The translations under genes were made by a program, and so were the position numbers. From Rhodococcus rhodnii NBRC 100604 (GTDB lineage Bacteria > Actinomycetota > Actinomycetes > Mycobacteriales > Mycobacteriaceae), in NCBI RefSeq assembly GCF_001894925.1, contig NZ_BCXD01000006.1:124001-188000 (forward strand): a DNA stretch of 64,000 nucleotides. Reading direction: 5' to 3'. The stretch's first letter is position 1. Every line of letters starts with the position of its first letter. Of this stretch, positions 33,135 to 41,648 are shown piece by piece. The notes beneath the pieces are model-generated. The model did not search any database. It was given only the letters and a program-made list of their open reading frames with translations, and was not told the DNA's origin.

Positions 33135-34772
33135 ATGAGTTCGCATCGACCAGCCCATGCCCGCACAGCACCCGACGGCGGGACCGGCTCCAGACGGTTG
33201 CTGCGCACCGCCGCACTTCCCGCCGCGCTGGGCCTGGCCGTGATGCTCCTCGCCTACTGGGCGATCGCCCCGCAGGAACCGACCCGCCGGGACACCCAGC
33301 TCACGTCGTCGGTCACCGAGTGCCGCGAGATGGTCACCATCTCGATCGCGGGACGCGGCGACGCGCCGACCGATCACACCAAGATGCTGGTGGACGCCGC
33401 GGGCAACCCGCTCCCTGCAACGCTGTCCGACGACTATTCGAGCGAGTGGCTCGATCCCGTCGTCAACGCTCCCCGCGACGCCGGTGCCGACGCCGCCGCC
33501 GTCTACATCGCGTACCCCGCGAACATGAACTCCTACGACACCGCCGTGCAGCAGGGCGTCGAGAACGCGTCCGCCGTCATCCGCTCGATCAGCCAGGCGT
33601 GCCCGGGCACCCGATTCGCCATCACCGGCTACAGCGAGGGCGCCGACGTCGCGCGCCGCGTCGCGATGGACATCGGCAACGCGCAGCCCGCCGCCGACGG
33701 CCGGTACGCGATCGTCGATCCTGCCTCCGTCGTGGGTGTCGTCATTCTCTCCGACACGGGACGCGCGGTCGGCGACGGCCCGTTCCCCGGCGCCGAGAAT
33801 CCGTTCGGGAATCCCGACGGCTTCGATCGCGAGTACCAGCGCCACACCAATCCCGCGGGCGGGCAGGGCGCGATGCCGGACTCGGCCGGTGGCTTCGGAG
33901 CGCTCGACGGCAGGGTCGCGTCGTTCTGCTCGGACGGCGACCTGTTCTGTGCTGCGCCGCAGAACATCTCGCTGCTGCAGCTCGCCGTCAACGTCGGCCG
34001 GCAGCTCGACGTCGACGGACTCGAGCAGCAGGGCCTGACCGAGGCGACCGGCGGCGGCGTCGCGCTCGTCGTCGGGCGAATCGCGCTCGACGCACTCGCC
34101 CGGATCGGATCCGATCCGAACTGGATGGCGAGCGACGAGACGTTCCTCGACGTCCTGCTCGAGGTCTCGACGCCCGGGTACGACGGCAGCGCCGTCACCC
34201 CCGTCGCGCGCGACACGATCGAGGCGGGCGAGATGGCCGGGCTGTCCAATCTGCCGCGCAAGCTGATGAACGAGATCGTGAATCTCGTCGTCACCAACCA
34301 GAACACGATTCCCGTCGTCATGAGCGACCCGTACCAGCTGACCCTCGGCTGGAAGGACGGACACCACTTCGACTACTGGCGTGACGCGAACGACGACCGC
34401 CCGCTGTCGTCCGCCGACTACGCGGCGCAGTGGCTGACCTACCTCGCGCAGCAGCCGCCCGCCGAGCGCGCGACGCTCGTCGCCGCGACGAGTGCCGCCG
34501 ACGCGACGTCGACCACGACCGCACCCACCACGACGACCACGACCACGACCACGACGACCACCACGGTGCCGCCGTCCTCGACGCCGCTTCCCGGCGACGT
34601 CGTGCCGCCCACCGAGACGGTGCCCCCGGTCGACGGCGTGCCGACCGAGATCATCCTGCCGACGATCACGGACGTCCCCACGAGCCCGACGACGCCGGTG
34701 CCGCCGAGCGGCACGCCGTCCCCGACGACTCCCCCGACGACCACGACCACGACTCCGGTTCCGTCGCGCTGA
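33135..34772 (+). CDS. Exported cutinase-like serine esterase with a Thr/Pro-rich tail
   Basis: A 545-residue protein of the cutinase superfamily, akin to mycobacterial Culp proteins that act on envelope lipids. Residues about 20-45 form a signal anchor (LPAALGLAVMLLAYWAI). The nucleophile motif is ITGYSEGADVARR, and the catalytic His is likely in GWKDGHHFDYW. Cysteines at TECREMV and SFCSDGDLFC could form disulfides. After about residue 445 comes a low-complexity tail of Thr and Pro, presumably a wall-spanning or glycosylated stalk. Start ATG 33135 follows a weak GAG site. Confidence 0.8.
   Translation: MSSHRPAHARTAPDGGTGSRRLLRTAALPAALGLAVMLLAYWAIAPQEPTRRDTQLTSSVTECREMVTISIAGRGDAPTDHTKMLVDAAGNPLPATLSDDYSSEWLDPVVNAPRDAGADAAAVYIAYPANMNSYDTAVQQGVENASAVIRSISQACPGTRFAITGYSEGADVARRVAMDIGNAQPAADGRYAIVDPASVVGVVILSDTGRAVGDGPFPGAENPFGNPDGFDREYQRHTNPAGGQGAMPDSAGGFGALDGRVASFCSDGDLFCAAPQNISLLQLAVNVGRQLDVDGLEQQGLTEATGGGVALVVGRIALDALARIGSDPNWMASDETFLDVLLEVSTPGYDGSAVTPVARDTIEAGEMAGLSNLPRKLMNEIVNLVVTNQNTIPVVMSDPYQLTLGWKDGHHFDYWRDANDDRPLSSADYAAQWLTYLAQQPPAERATLVAATSAADATSTTTAPTTTTTTTTTTTTTVPPSSTPLPGDVVPPTETVPPVDGVPTEIILPTITDVPTSPTTPVPPSGTPSPTTPPTTTTTTPVPSR
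34505..34566. repeat. Thr-codon microsatellite in the cutinase-like gene
   Basis: Runs of ACC/ACG in a CGACCAC-like period encode a stretch of 13 consecutive Thr. Likely prone to slippage and length change. Confidence 0.7.
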
Positions 34773-34869
34773 CGGAACCGGTTGACATCAGCCTGCGCGG
34801 AAACGCTGTGCCCACGCCCGCCGAGTGTCACACTCTCGCGATCACCGGATAGAGGGAGCGGGGAGGCTC

Positions 34870-36828
34870 ATGCGGCGTCGTGGGATCGGTGGCGTACGAG
34901 CGGGACTCGTGCTCGCGCTGGCGTGGGCGAGTGCCGGGGTGTGGTCGCCGGCGGCGGTCGCGCAGCCCGTCGGCGACCCGGCGCATCACCTCGCGGGTAG
35001 TTGCGTCACGGTCACGGGTGCCGACGGGACTCAGGGGATCGACGGGATCCGGGGGACCGACGGCCTCGAGGGGGTAGGCCCCTTCGCCGCCAAGGCATCC
35101 GGGCTCGGCCGCTTCCTGTTCGCCGCCGCCACGGGCGAGCTGATCGTCGCTACCGCCGAAGGCGCCGCGCTCGGCGGCCTCGCGCCCGCCGCGGAGTGGA
35201 CGGTGACGACGCAGCCCGGAGGTGCGTACACCCTCGCGTCGACGCTCCCGGACGGCCCAGTGCTGGCCGGCGTCCGGCTCGAGCCCACCGTGGGATGCAC
35301 GCCCTTCCCCGAGGCCGAGATCGGTGTCGAGGGTGAGCCGTTCACGGGGACGAGCGCCGACGGCAGCGTGCGCGGATTCGCGGATTCGCACGCCCACCTC
35401 ACGGCGCACCTGTTCCTCGGGGGCGCACTGCACTGCGGCACACCGTATTCGCCGCTGGGGGTGACGGTGGCCCTGCAGGACTGCCCGGACCACGGCGACG
35501 ACGGGTGGCCCGCCGTCGCCGAGCACGCCCTGTCGCGTCCCGGGCCCCACGACACCACCGGGTGGCCGGATTTCCCGGACTGGCCGGCCGCGCACTCGCT
35601 CACCCACGAGCAGAGCTACCACCGCTGGATCGAGCGGGCGTGGCGCGCGGGATTGCGCACCGTCACCACCTACTACGTCCAGAATCGTGTTCTGTGCGAG
35701 CTGTATCCGCTGGGCGACGGCACGTGCGACGAGATGGAGTCGGTGCGGATCCAGCACCGTGAGCTGCTCGCGATGCGCGACTACATCGACGCCCAGGCAG
35801 GCGGTCCCGGCCGCGGCTTCCTGCAGATCGTGGACTCGGCGGCGCAGGCCCGCGAGGTCGTCGCCGCCGGAAAGCTCGCCGTCTTCCTCGGGATCGAGGT
35901 CTCCGAGCCGTTCGGGTGCGCGCAGCGCGGCGATGTTCCCGCGTGCACCGAGGCGGACATCGATGCGGGCCTGGACGAGTTGCAGGACATGGGAATTCGT
36001 CAGGTCGTCCTCACGCACAAGTTCGACAACGCCCTCGGCGGAACACGTTTCGACCAGGGGGCGACGGGCGGCGCGGTCGAACTGGGCCAGGTGATCGCGA
36101 CCGGGCACGGCTGGCAGACGGAGCCGTGCGACGGCGAGCAGCAGGACAATCCGACGCTCTCGGCGGGCGGCGACGCGGCATGCAACGTGCGCGGCCTGAC
36201 CGCGCTCGGGGAGCACGCCGTCACCGCGATGATGGACCGCCGGATGGTCGTCGATCTCGATCATCTCGGGGTGAAGACGGCGCGCCGCGTCGTCGAACTC
36301 GTGAACGAGCGGGGGTATCCCGGCATCGTGTCGTCACACACGTGGACCGATCACGCGAACTACCGGAGCATCCTCGACCTCGGTGGTGCGGTCGGGCTGT
36401 TCGCGACGACGGCGGAGGCGGAACCGGGCGAGCGTGGCCGTCACGGCGACATGCCGCCCGACTTCGTCTCGGCGTGGCGGATCCTGCGCGAGCACGCCGA
36501 CCCGGATCGGTTCTTCGGACTCGGTTTCGGGCCCGACATGGGCGGTCTCGGAGCGCAGGCACCCGCGCGGCCGTCCGCCGCGTCGAATCCCGTGGTCTAT
36601 CCGTTCACCGCGGCCGACGGCGTGACCGTCGTGGATAGGCAGATCACGGGAAACCGCGTCTTCGACGTGAACGTCGACGGCACAGCGCATTACGGCCTGC
36701 TGCCGGACTGGATCGAGAGCGTGCGCGTGCAGGCGGGCCCCGACGGCGACGCGATCGTTGCCGATCTGTTCCGCGGCGCGGAGGCCTACCTTCGGATGTG
36801 GGACGCGGTCGACGCGCCGGTGCGGTGA
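34870..36828 (+). CDS. Secreted membrane-dipeptidase-like (peptidase M19/amidohydrolase) protein
   Basis: A 652-residue exported protein. A signal peptide (LVLALAWASAGVWSPAAVAQ) ends near residue 32. A beta-rich N-terminal region of about 120 residues with GTQGIDGIRGTDGLEG precedes the metal-dependent TIM barrel. Metal-site motifs are FADSHAHLTAHLF (HxH), a Glu in LGIEVSE, the His in VLTHKFDN, VDLDHLG and VSSHTW, which fit the M19 renal-dipeptidase pattern. It may trim peptides or amides at the cell surface. ATG 34870 has GGGGAGG upstream. Convergent with the ANTAR gene, seven bases apart. Confidence 0.8.
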   Translation: MRRRGIGGVRAGLVLALAWASAGVWSPAAVAQPVGDPAHHLAGSCVTVTGADGTQGIDGIRGTDGLEGVGPFAAKASGLGRFLFAAATGELIVATAEGAALGGLAPAAEWTVTTQPGGAYTLASTLPDGPVLAGVRLEPTVGCTPFPEAEIGVEGEPFTGTSADGSVRGFADSHAHLTAHLFLGGALHCGTPYSPLGVTVALQDCPDHGDDGWPAVAEHALSRPGPHDTTGWPDFPDWPAAHSLTHEQSYHRWIERAWRAGLRTVTTYYVQNRVLCELYPLGDGTCDEMESVRIQHRELLAMRDYIDAQAGGPGRGFLQIVDSAAQAREVVAAGKLAVFLGIEVSEPFGCAQRGDVPACTEADIDAGLDELQDMGIRQVVLTHKFDNALGGTRFDQGATGGAVELGQVIATGHGWQTEPCDGEQQDNPTLSAGGDAACNVRGLTALGEHAVTAMMDRRMVVDLDHLGVKTARRVVELVNERGYPGIVSSHTWTDHANYRSILDLGGAVGLFATTAEAEPGERGRHGDMPPDFVSAWRILREHADPDRFFGLGFGPDMGGLGAQAPARPSAASNPVVYPFTAADGVTVVDRQITGNRVFDVNVDGTAHYGLLPDWIESVRVQAGPDGDAIVADLFRGAEAYLRMWDAVDAPVR

Positions 36829-36835
36829 CGCGCCG

Positions 36836-37588
36836 TCACGGCCGGGGATGCTGCGGCGCGACCTCGGCGACGAGATCGTGCGCGACGTCGGCGAGTTTGC
36901 GGTTCGTGTGCTGCGACAGGTCGACGAGCCGTGCGAACGCCTCGTCCGGGCCGCACGTGTGGCGAGTCATGAGGATGCCCTTGGCCTGCTCGATCGAGGC
37001 GCGGGTCTCGAGCGCCCGGCGCAGGTGCGCGTTCTCGTGGAGGGCGTCGCGCCGCGACAGCGCGATCCCGGGCATCACCGACACGACGCGCGCGAGCGTG
37101 TCGGAGTCGATCGCGAGCGAGTCGGCGTCCTCCGCGGACTCGACGGCGGCCGCGAGATCACCGACGAGTTCCTCGTGTGCGGTGATGTCCTGCGCCTGCT
37201 TCCGCACACCGACGACGGTGCCGCCGCCGTCCACGACCGGCGTGTTCACGATGTTCCACACCTTGCGGACGAAGGCGTCGCCGTCCGGGGTGGGCACGTC
37301 GTAGCGCAGCGCCCACAACCGATCGGCCCGGCCGCGCTGGAAGACACGCTCGAACGATTCGCGCTGGCGCGCGGGCCCGACCCACCCGCCGCCGGGCGCG
37401 GCCGGGAACGCGACGAACGCGTCGACACCCACGAGCGAGTGCGACGTGCGGTGCGTCGCCGCCTCGAACTCGGGATTGACCCCTGCAATCCGGAACTCCG
37501 GGTCGACCACCATGTGGGCCGAATACACCGGGGCGGTGAACGCTGCCGCTCGACGTGCGGCGGCAGCCGCGGTTGGAGCAGAGGCCAT
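36836..37588 (-). CDS. PAS-ANTAR RNA-binding regulator
   Basis: A 250-residue regulator. The N-terminal half is a PAS-like sensor (MVVDPEFRIAGVNPEFEAAT, then GTVVGVRKQAQDITAHEEL). The C-terminal ANTAR domain is plain: RASIEQAKGILMTRHTCGPDEAF and LVDLSQHTNRKLADVAHDL. ANTAR proteins bind two-hexaloop RNA to prevent premature termination. Such PAS-ANTAR proteins are common in mycobacteria and Rhodococcus. ATG 37588 is preferred (AGGAG eight bases upstream); ATG 37594 and GTG 37597 are alternatives. No obvious ANTAR RNA target was seen in this window. Confidence 0.88.
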   Translation of the reverse strand: MASAPTAAAAARRAAAFTAPVYSAHMVVDPEFRIAGVNPEFEAATHRTSHSLVGVDAFVAFPAAPGGGWVGPARQRESFERVFQRGRADRLWALRYDVPTPDGDAFVRKVWNIVNTPVVDGGGTVVGVRKQAQDITAHEELVGDLAAAVESAEDADSLAIDSDTLARVVSVMPGIALSRRDALHENAHLRRALETRASIEQAKGILMTRHTCGPDEAFARLVDLSQHTNRKLADVAHDLVAEVAPQHPRP

Positions 37589-37721
37589 ACCCATCACTCC
37601 TCGGGTCGGGGGAGCGGCGCGTACGTGCCGACGTTACGCGCCCGCCCCGGCCCGTGCACCGCGATGGGCGAACGGACACCGAGGTATTCGTGGACACCGA
37701 GGGATTCGTGGGCGTGCTCGC

Positions 37722-38969
37722 TCAGAACCCCCAGCCGAGGACGGCCGGGCGGTCGGAGCAGAAGGCGTTGTCGAGCGCGGTCAGCTCGGCGGGATCCGCC
37801 GCCCACAGCCGGTTCGCCGCTGCGTATCCCCGTGCGCGGTGCGCGCCGAGATACATGCCCGCGAGGACATCGATCCGCATCCGGAAGCGGGCGGGCGCGT
37901 CGGTGCGTTCGCACGACGCGCGCCCGCCGCTGATCTCGAGCGCGAAACGGCCACCCGCGTCCAGAAACGGATCCTCGACCTCGACGACCGTCGACAGATC
38001 GACCGCGTAGCGCCGCAGCCGCAGCGCCGCCGGAACGTTCATGATGCGCAGCCACAGGTCGTCGGTACGCGAGACGGTGCGCGGCAGGCGGTAGTCGGTG
38101 AGCAGCAGCCGCAGCGGGTCGTCGGGATGTCCGTGAGCCTCGATGCGGTCGGTGAGATCGAGCCCGCACAGCGTCCGCCACAGTGCGGCGTGCGCGTCGT
38201 TCGTGACCGTCACGAAGTCGGTGACGAGCGCGACGAGCGCGTCGTCCTCGCCCGGCCTGCGCGTGTTCTTGTAGCGGTAGGCGGCGTAGCCGTCGGGATG
38301 GACGAAGAAGAACAGCGCCGTCGCGCCGCCGCGCGTCTCCTGGGAGTCGGCGAACATCCGCTCCCAGTACTGCTCGGGCCGCGCCTGCGCACCCGGGGTC
38401 ACGAGCCGCCAGCGCTCGTAGATCTCGGGCAGCAGCGTGCGGGCCGTCTCGGCGTCGACGATGCGGACGCCGCCGGGATCGGGCGTCGTGTCGAGGAAGC
38501 GCGCGAACCGCCGATCGAGCGAGACGCCCGCCGAGACCGTCGCGGGGCCGTAGCCGAAGCGGCTGTAGATGCCGCCCTCGCTCGCGGTCAGCGCCGAGAT
38601 CGGGGCGCCCGTCGCCGAGATCCCCTCGTGCAGGGCGGTGAACATCGTGCGGAGGATGCCGCGGCGGCGGTGGGTCGGGGCCACCGACACCCACGTGATG
38701 CCCCGGGCCGCCACCTGCTCGCCGCCGGGCACCGTGAACTCGAGCGGAAGATGCATCGCGACACCGACCGGGGTGTCGCCCTCGCGCGCGAGGAGAAGGT
38801 CGGCGGGATCGACGAGCGATCGCCAGAACGCGCTGTGCTCGGCGGCCGGGTAGTGGCCGAAGGCGACGGCGTCGAGTTGCTCGACCGTCGGCCAGTCCGC
38901 CTCGGTCGAGGTGTGGACCGTGATCTCGGTCTTTCCGGCGGTGTCGCTCGAGCTCGACGGATCTGTCAT
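37722..38969 (-). CDS. eis: Eis-family N-acetyltransferase
   Basis: A 415-residue GNAT protein of the enhanced-intracellular-survival family: two tandem GNAT domains and a C-terminal SCP2-like domain. The acetyl-CoA motif is VSVAPTHRRRGILRTMF, and the catalytic Tyr is in SEGGIYSRFGYGPA. The protein ends WGF: Eis uses its terminal carboxylate as catalytic base, and a Phe end matches. It acetylates amines such as aminoglycosides or protein Lys in mycobacteria. Start 38969 gives MTDPSSSSDTAGKTE. Confidence 0.9.
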   Translation of the reverse strand: MTDPSSSSDTAGKTEITVHTSTEADWPTVEQLDAVAFGHYPAAEHSAFWRSLVDPADLLLAREGDTPVGVAMHLPLEFTVPGGEQVAARGITWVSVAPTHRRRGILRTMFTALHEGISATGAPISALTASEGGIYSRFGYGPATVSAGVSLDRRFARFLDTTPDPGGVRIVDAETARTLLPEIYERWRLVTPGAQARPEQYWERMFADSQETRGGATALFFFVHPDGYAAYRYKNTRRPGEDDALVALVTDFVTVTNDAHAALWRTLCGLDLTDRIEAHGHPDDPLRLLLTDYRLPRTVSRTDDLWLRIMNVPAALRLRRYAVDLSTVVEVEDPFLDAGGRFALEISGGRASCERTDAPARFRMRIDVLAGMYLGAHRARGYAAANRLWAADPAELTALDNAFCSDRPAVLGWGF

Positions 38970-39000
38970 GTGACGATGGTTCCACACCGCCCGGTCTCGG

Positions 39001-39429
39001 TCACACGGTCCGTGGGTCCGTGCCGCCCGGGGTGTCGAGCGCGGTGTAGGCGGCGTCGAACGCGTCGACGAGCCAGGGCGCCGTCGCACTCGCGAGTTCG
39101 ATGTCGGACGTCCGTCCCGAGACTGCGCGGAAGACCCGCACGAGCCACGGCCGGCCGGCGTCGGCCGCGGACGACTCCTCGTGATCGACCTCGCGGGCGA
39201 GGACGTACCGCGAGAACTCGAAGTCGACGCGCACCTCACCGGACGGTGTGATGCGGGCGGGCCGCTCCGACGCGACGGTGAGGGCACGCACGGCGTCGCT
39301 CAGTGCGTCCTGCGCAGGGGTTTCGCGCGGTGCGGGGGTTTCGTGCGGGGTCGGCTCGTGCAGAGCCGGGTCGTGAAGGGCGAGGTCTCGAAAGGCCAGG
39401 TCTTGAAGGGCGAGGTCTCGAAGGGCCAC
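39001..39429 (-). CDS. Uncharacterised protein with a repetitive N-terminus
   Basis: A 142-residue protein. The first ~40 residues are a run of imperfect five-residue units (LALQD, LAFRD, LALHD, PALHE) encoded by 15-base repeats between about 39365 and 39429. The rest (EVRVDFEFSRYVLAREVDH to the end) is an ordinary soluble domain of unknown family. GTG 39429 is chosen because AAAGGA lies seven bases upstream. A 21-bp-spaced direct repeat about 70-110 bases upstream may control it. Confidence 0.55.
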   Translation of the reverse strand: MALRDLALQDLAFRDLALHDPALHEPTPHETPAPRETPAQDALSDAVRALTVASERPARITPSGEVRVDFEFSRYVLAREVDHEESSAADAGRPWLVRVFRAVSGRTSDIELASATAPWLVDAFDAAYTALDTPGGTDPRTV

Positions 39430-39499
39430 GGTGCGGTCCTTTCTCGGCGGCGACGGCACCTACTTTCTCGCCCGGACATGTCACGTTCGGCGCATGAAG

Positions 39500-39537
39500 A
39501 TCACGAAAACATAACGTCGCATCACGAATGTATAACG
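39500..39537. promoter_or_regulatory. 21-bp-phased direct repeat ATCACGAA-N3-ATAACG, twice
   Basis: Copies at 39500-39516 and 39521-39537 agree at 14 of 17 bases, on the same face of the helix (two turns apart). They lie in the promoter area of the uncharacterised gene starting at 39429. This looks like a two-site operator for a response-regulator-like protein. I cannot assign the regulator. Confidence 0.5.
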
Positions 39538-39547
39538 GCGTTCCTGG

Positions 39548-40342
39548 TCAGGTGCCGGACAACTGCTTGTTGACGAGGCGCACGGCCCACGCCGGCCCGA
39601 ACCGCGAGCTCGCGAGCATGAGCCTGGCCTGCCGCCCCACCGCGAAATGCACCTGATGCGTCAGCCGCGCGAGCAGCGACGGCGCGACGGTGGCACGCAC
39701 GAGCGTGTCGGCGACGTCGTCCACCGTGAGCCGGACGCCGAGCGATCGCGTCGTACCGGTGTCGAGCGACGTCGTCATCGCGGTGTCGACGAACAGCGGC
39801 CACAGTGCGATGACCCGGATGTCGTGCCGGCGCCACTCGAGGTCGAGGGCCTCCGTCAGCCCCCGGACCGCGAACTTGGTGGCGCTGTACGTCGCGAGTT
39901 CGGGCTGGCCGTAGATCGCCGACGCCGAACACAGGTTGACGACGGTCGCCCCCGGCGTGCGGCGGAGCGCGTCGAACGCGGCGTGCGTCCCGACCACGAC
40001 GCCGCCGACGTTGACGTCGACCTCGCGGAGCGACGCCGCGAGCGGCACGTCCTCGAAGGCGCCACCCTCGAGGATCCCCGCGTTGTTGACGAGGACGTCG
40101 AGCCGGCCGAACCGGTCGGTGAAGGCGGCGATCGCCGCGGCGAACCCGTCGGGGTCGCGGACGTCGAGCACGCCGGTCAGTGTCTGCGCGCCCAGTGCCG
40201 TGATCTCGGCGCCCAGCCGTTCCAGTGCGTCCGCGTCGACGTCGTAGCCGCCGACACCCCATCCGCGCCGCGCGAACGCGAGTGCCGTCGCGCGCCCGAT
40301 TCCCGAGCCCGCCCCCGTCACGAACACCGCACGATCGGCCAT
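39548..40342 (-). CDS. Short-chain dehydrogenase/reductase
   Basis: A 264-residue classical SDR. TGAGSGIGRATA binds NAD(P), NNAG is present, the catalytic Ser is in CSASAIYG and YSATKFAVRGLTEAL supplies Tyr and Lys. Asp in GGYDVDADALE after the second strand suggests a preference for NAD(H). The C-terminal 40 residues (HFAVGRQARLMLASS) are basic and hydrophobic as in membrane-associated SDRs. The substrate is unknown. Starts at ATG 40342 and diverges from the alpha/beta hydrolase gene. Confidence 0.88.
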   Translation of the reverse strand: MADRAVFVTGAGSGIGRATALAFARRGWGVGGYDVDADALERLGAEITALGAQTLTGVLDVRDPDGFAAAIAAFTDRFGRLDVLVNNAGILEGGAFEDVPLAASLREVDVNVGGVVVGTHAAFDALRRTPGATVVNLCSASAIYGQPELATYSATKFAVRGLTEALDLEWRRHDIRVIALWPLFVDTAMTTSLDTGTTRSLGVRLTVDDVADTLVRATVAPSLLARLTHQVHFAVGRQARLMLASSRFGPAWAVRLVNKQLSGT

Positions 40343-40444
40343 GGCGGTCAGGCTAGTCGCGGATGCGGATATCGTGTGATCCCCGGCACCCGGCGCGGCG
40401 CGACCAGGGGCGGGCCGCCGGGGCGTCGGTACCCTCGACGGGGC

Positions 40445-41602
40445 ATGATTCCGCCACGCCTCCCCTCCACGCGCGCCGACTGGGACGATTCCCGTCGGCA
40501 CGCCAGGCTCCGCGAAACCGGTTTCGTGTCGTCCCAGCGCGGTGCCACGCGCCGTGCTCTGGCCGTGCTCGCCGCCGTTCTCGTACCGCTCACGGCCGTC
40601 GCCGCCCTCTACTGGACGTTCGACGTCGCACCCGAACGCGATCGGCTGGCGCACACTCATCCGCAGATCGTCGAGGTGCATCGGGCCGCCGACGTCCGCC
40701 GCGACACGACCGCCGTCGTCGACCTCGTCGGCCTGGGCAATCTCGACGCCGCACCGACGGCGTACACGCTCGATTCCCTCGCCGGACTCGGCCGGGTCTG
40801 GGCGGTCCAGTACGACAACTCGGGCCTCGACACCCGCGTGGTGAGCGATCTGGTGCGGGACCGCGCGGAACGTGAAGGCATCCGCGACGTCGTCCTCGTC
40901 GGGCACAGCATGGGCGGTGTGATCGCGCTCGAGGTCGCGCGCCACCTCTACACGGAGTCGTCGCTCGGGGTTCCCGGCGTCGTGCTCGACTCGACGCCGA
41001 TCGATCTCCACGCGGTGCGCAGCAGCAGCCGCGACGCCGGGGAGGAGATGCTGCGGTGGATCGGCTGGCTGCCGGGCGCACGCGAGAGCCGGCTCGTGCG
41101 GATGAGCGTCGAGATCACGGCGCGCCACGACCGCTTCGTGACGGCGGACGTCGAGCGCACCGTCGGGTTCCGGCCGGGCGCCTTCGTCGACGTCGTGGAA
41201 GAGGTGCTCGGCGAGAAGATCTACACGCCCGCCGCCGCGAGCAACGCGCTCATCGAGAGCCAGTTCACGGCGATCGTCGCGTCGGGTGCCGCGAGCGATG
41301 TGGAGGCGCTGCGCGAGGACGTCGACGGCAAGGTCGCCCCGGGGATCGTGTTCCTGCGGCCGCAGCAGGGCGCGGCCGACACCGTCGTCGACGTCGACTA
41401 CACCCAGCGGGTGCTGTTCGATCTCGCCGGCGGGCCCGACGGGGCGCTGCGGGTCGTTCGGATGGCGGGCACCGGACACGCGAATCCGAACCAGCAACCG
41501 GTCGCGTACAACGCGGCGATCGCCGGTCACGCCGTCCCGTTCCTCGAACAGCGCGTGGTGGTCGGCCCGCCCGTGACGCTGCTCGCCGGTCCGGAGCGTT
41601 GA
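40445..41602 (+). CDS. Membrane-anchored alpha/beta hydrolase
   Basis: A 385-residue protein: a short cytosolic tail, one membrane anchor at about residues 38-58 (LAVLAAVLVPLTAVAALYW), then a hydrolase domain. The nucleophile elbow is LVGHSMGGVIAL, the acid is likely in the region of VDVDYTQ, and the catalytic His in GTGHANPNQQPVAY. This points to an exported esterase or lipase of unknown substrate. Divergent from the SDR gene; the 102-bp gap holds the promoters. Confidence 0.8.
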   Translation: MIPPRLPSTRADWDDSRRHARLRETGFVSSQRGATRRALAVLAAVLVPLTAVAALYWTFDVAPERDRLAHTHPQIVEVHRAADVRRDTTAVVDLVGLGNLDAAPTAYTLDSLAGLGRVWAVQYDNSGLDTRVVSDLVRDRAEREGIRDVVLVGHSMGGVIALEVARHLYTESSLGVPGVVLDSTPIDLHAVRSSSRDAGEEMLRWIGWLPGARESRLVRMSVEITARHDRFVTADVERTVGFRPGAFVDVVEEVLGEKIYTPAAASNALIESQFTAIVASGAASDVEALREDVDGKVAPGIVFLRPQQGAADTVVDVDYTQRVLFDLAGGPDGALRVVRMAGTGHANPNQQPVAYNAAIAGHAVPFLEQRVVVGPPVTLLAGPER

Positions 41603-41648
41603 CCTCGCCCGTCCCGAACCGCGAGCTCCGGGCGCTAACCTCACCTCT

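Noticed and set aside
34782-34810. TTGACA ahead of the dipeptidase-like gene
   Set aside because: The -35 is perfect, but no acceptable -10 lies 16-19 bases downstream.
36826-36841. Small hairpin GTGACG-CGC-CGTCAC between convergent genes
   Set aside because: Short stem made largely of the two stop codons and flanks; too weak to call a terminator.
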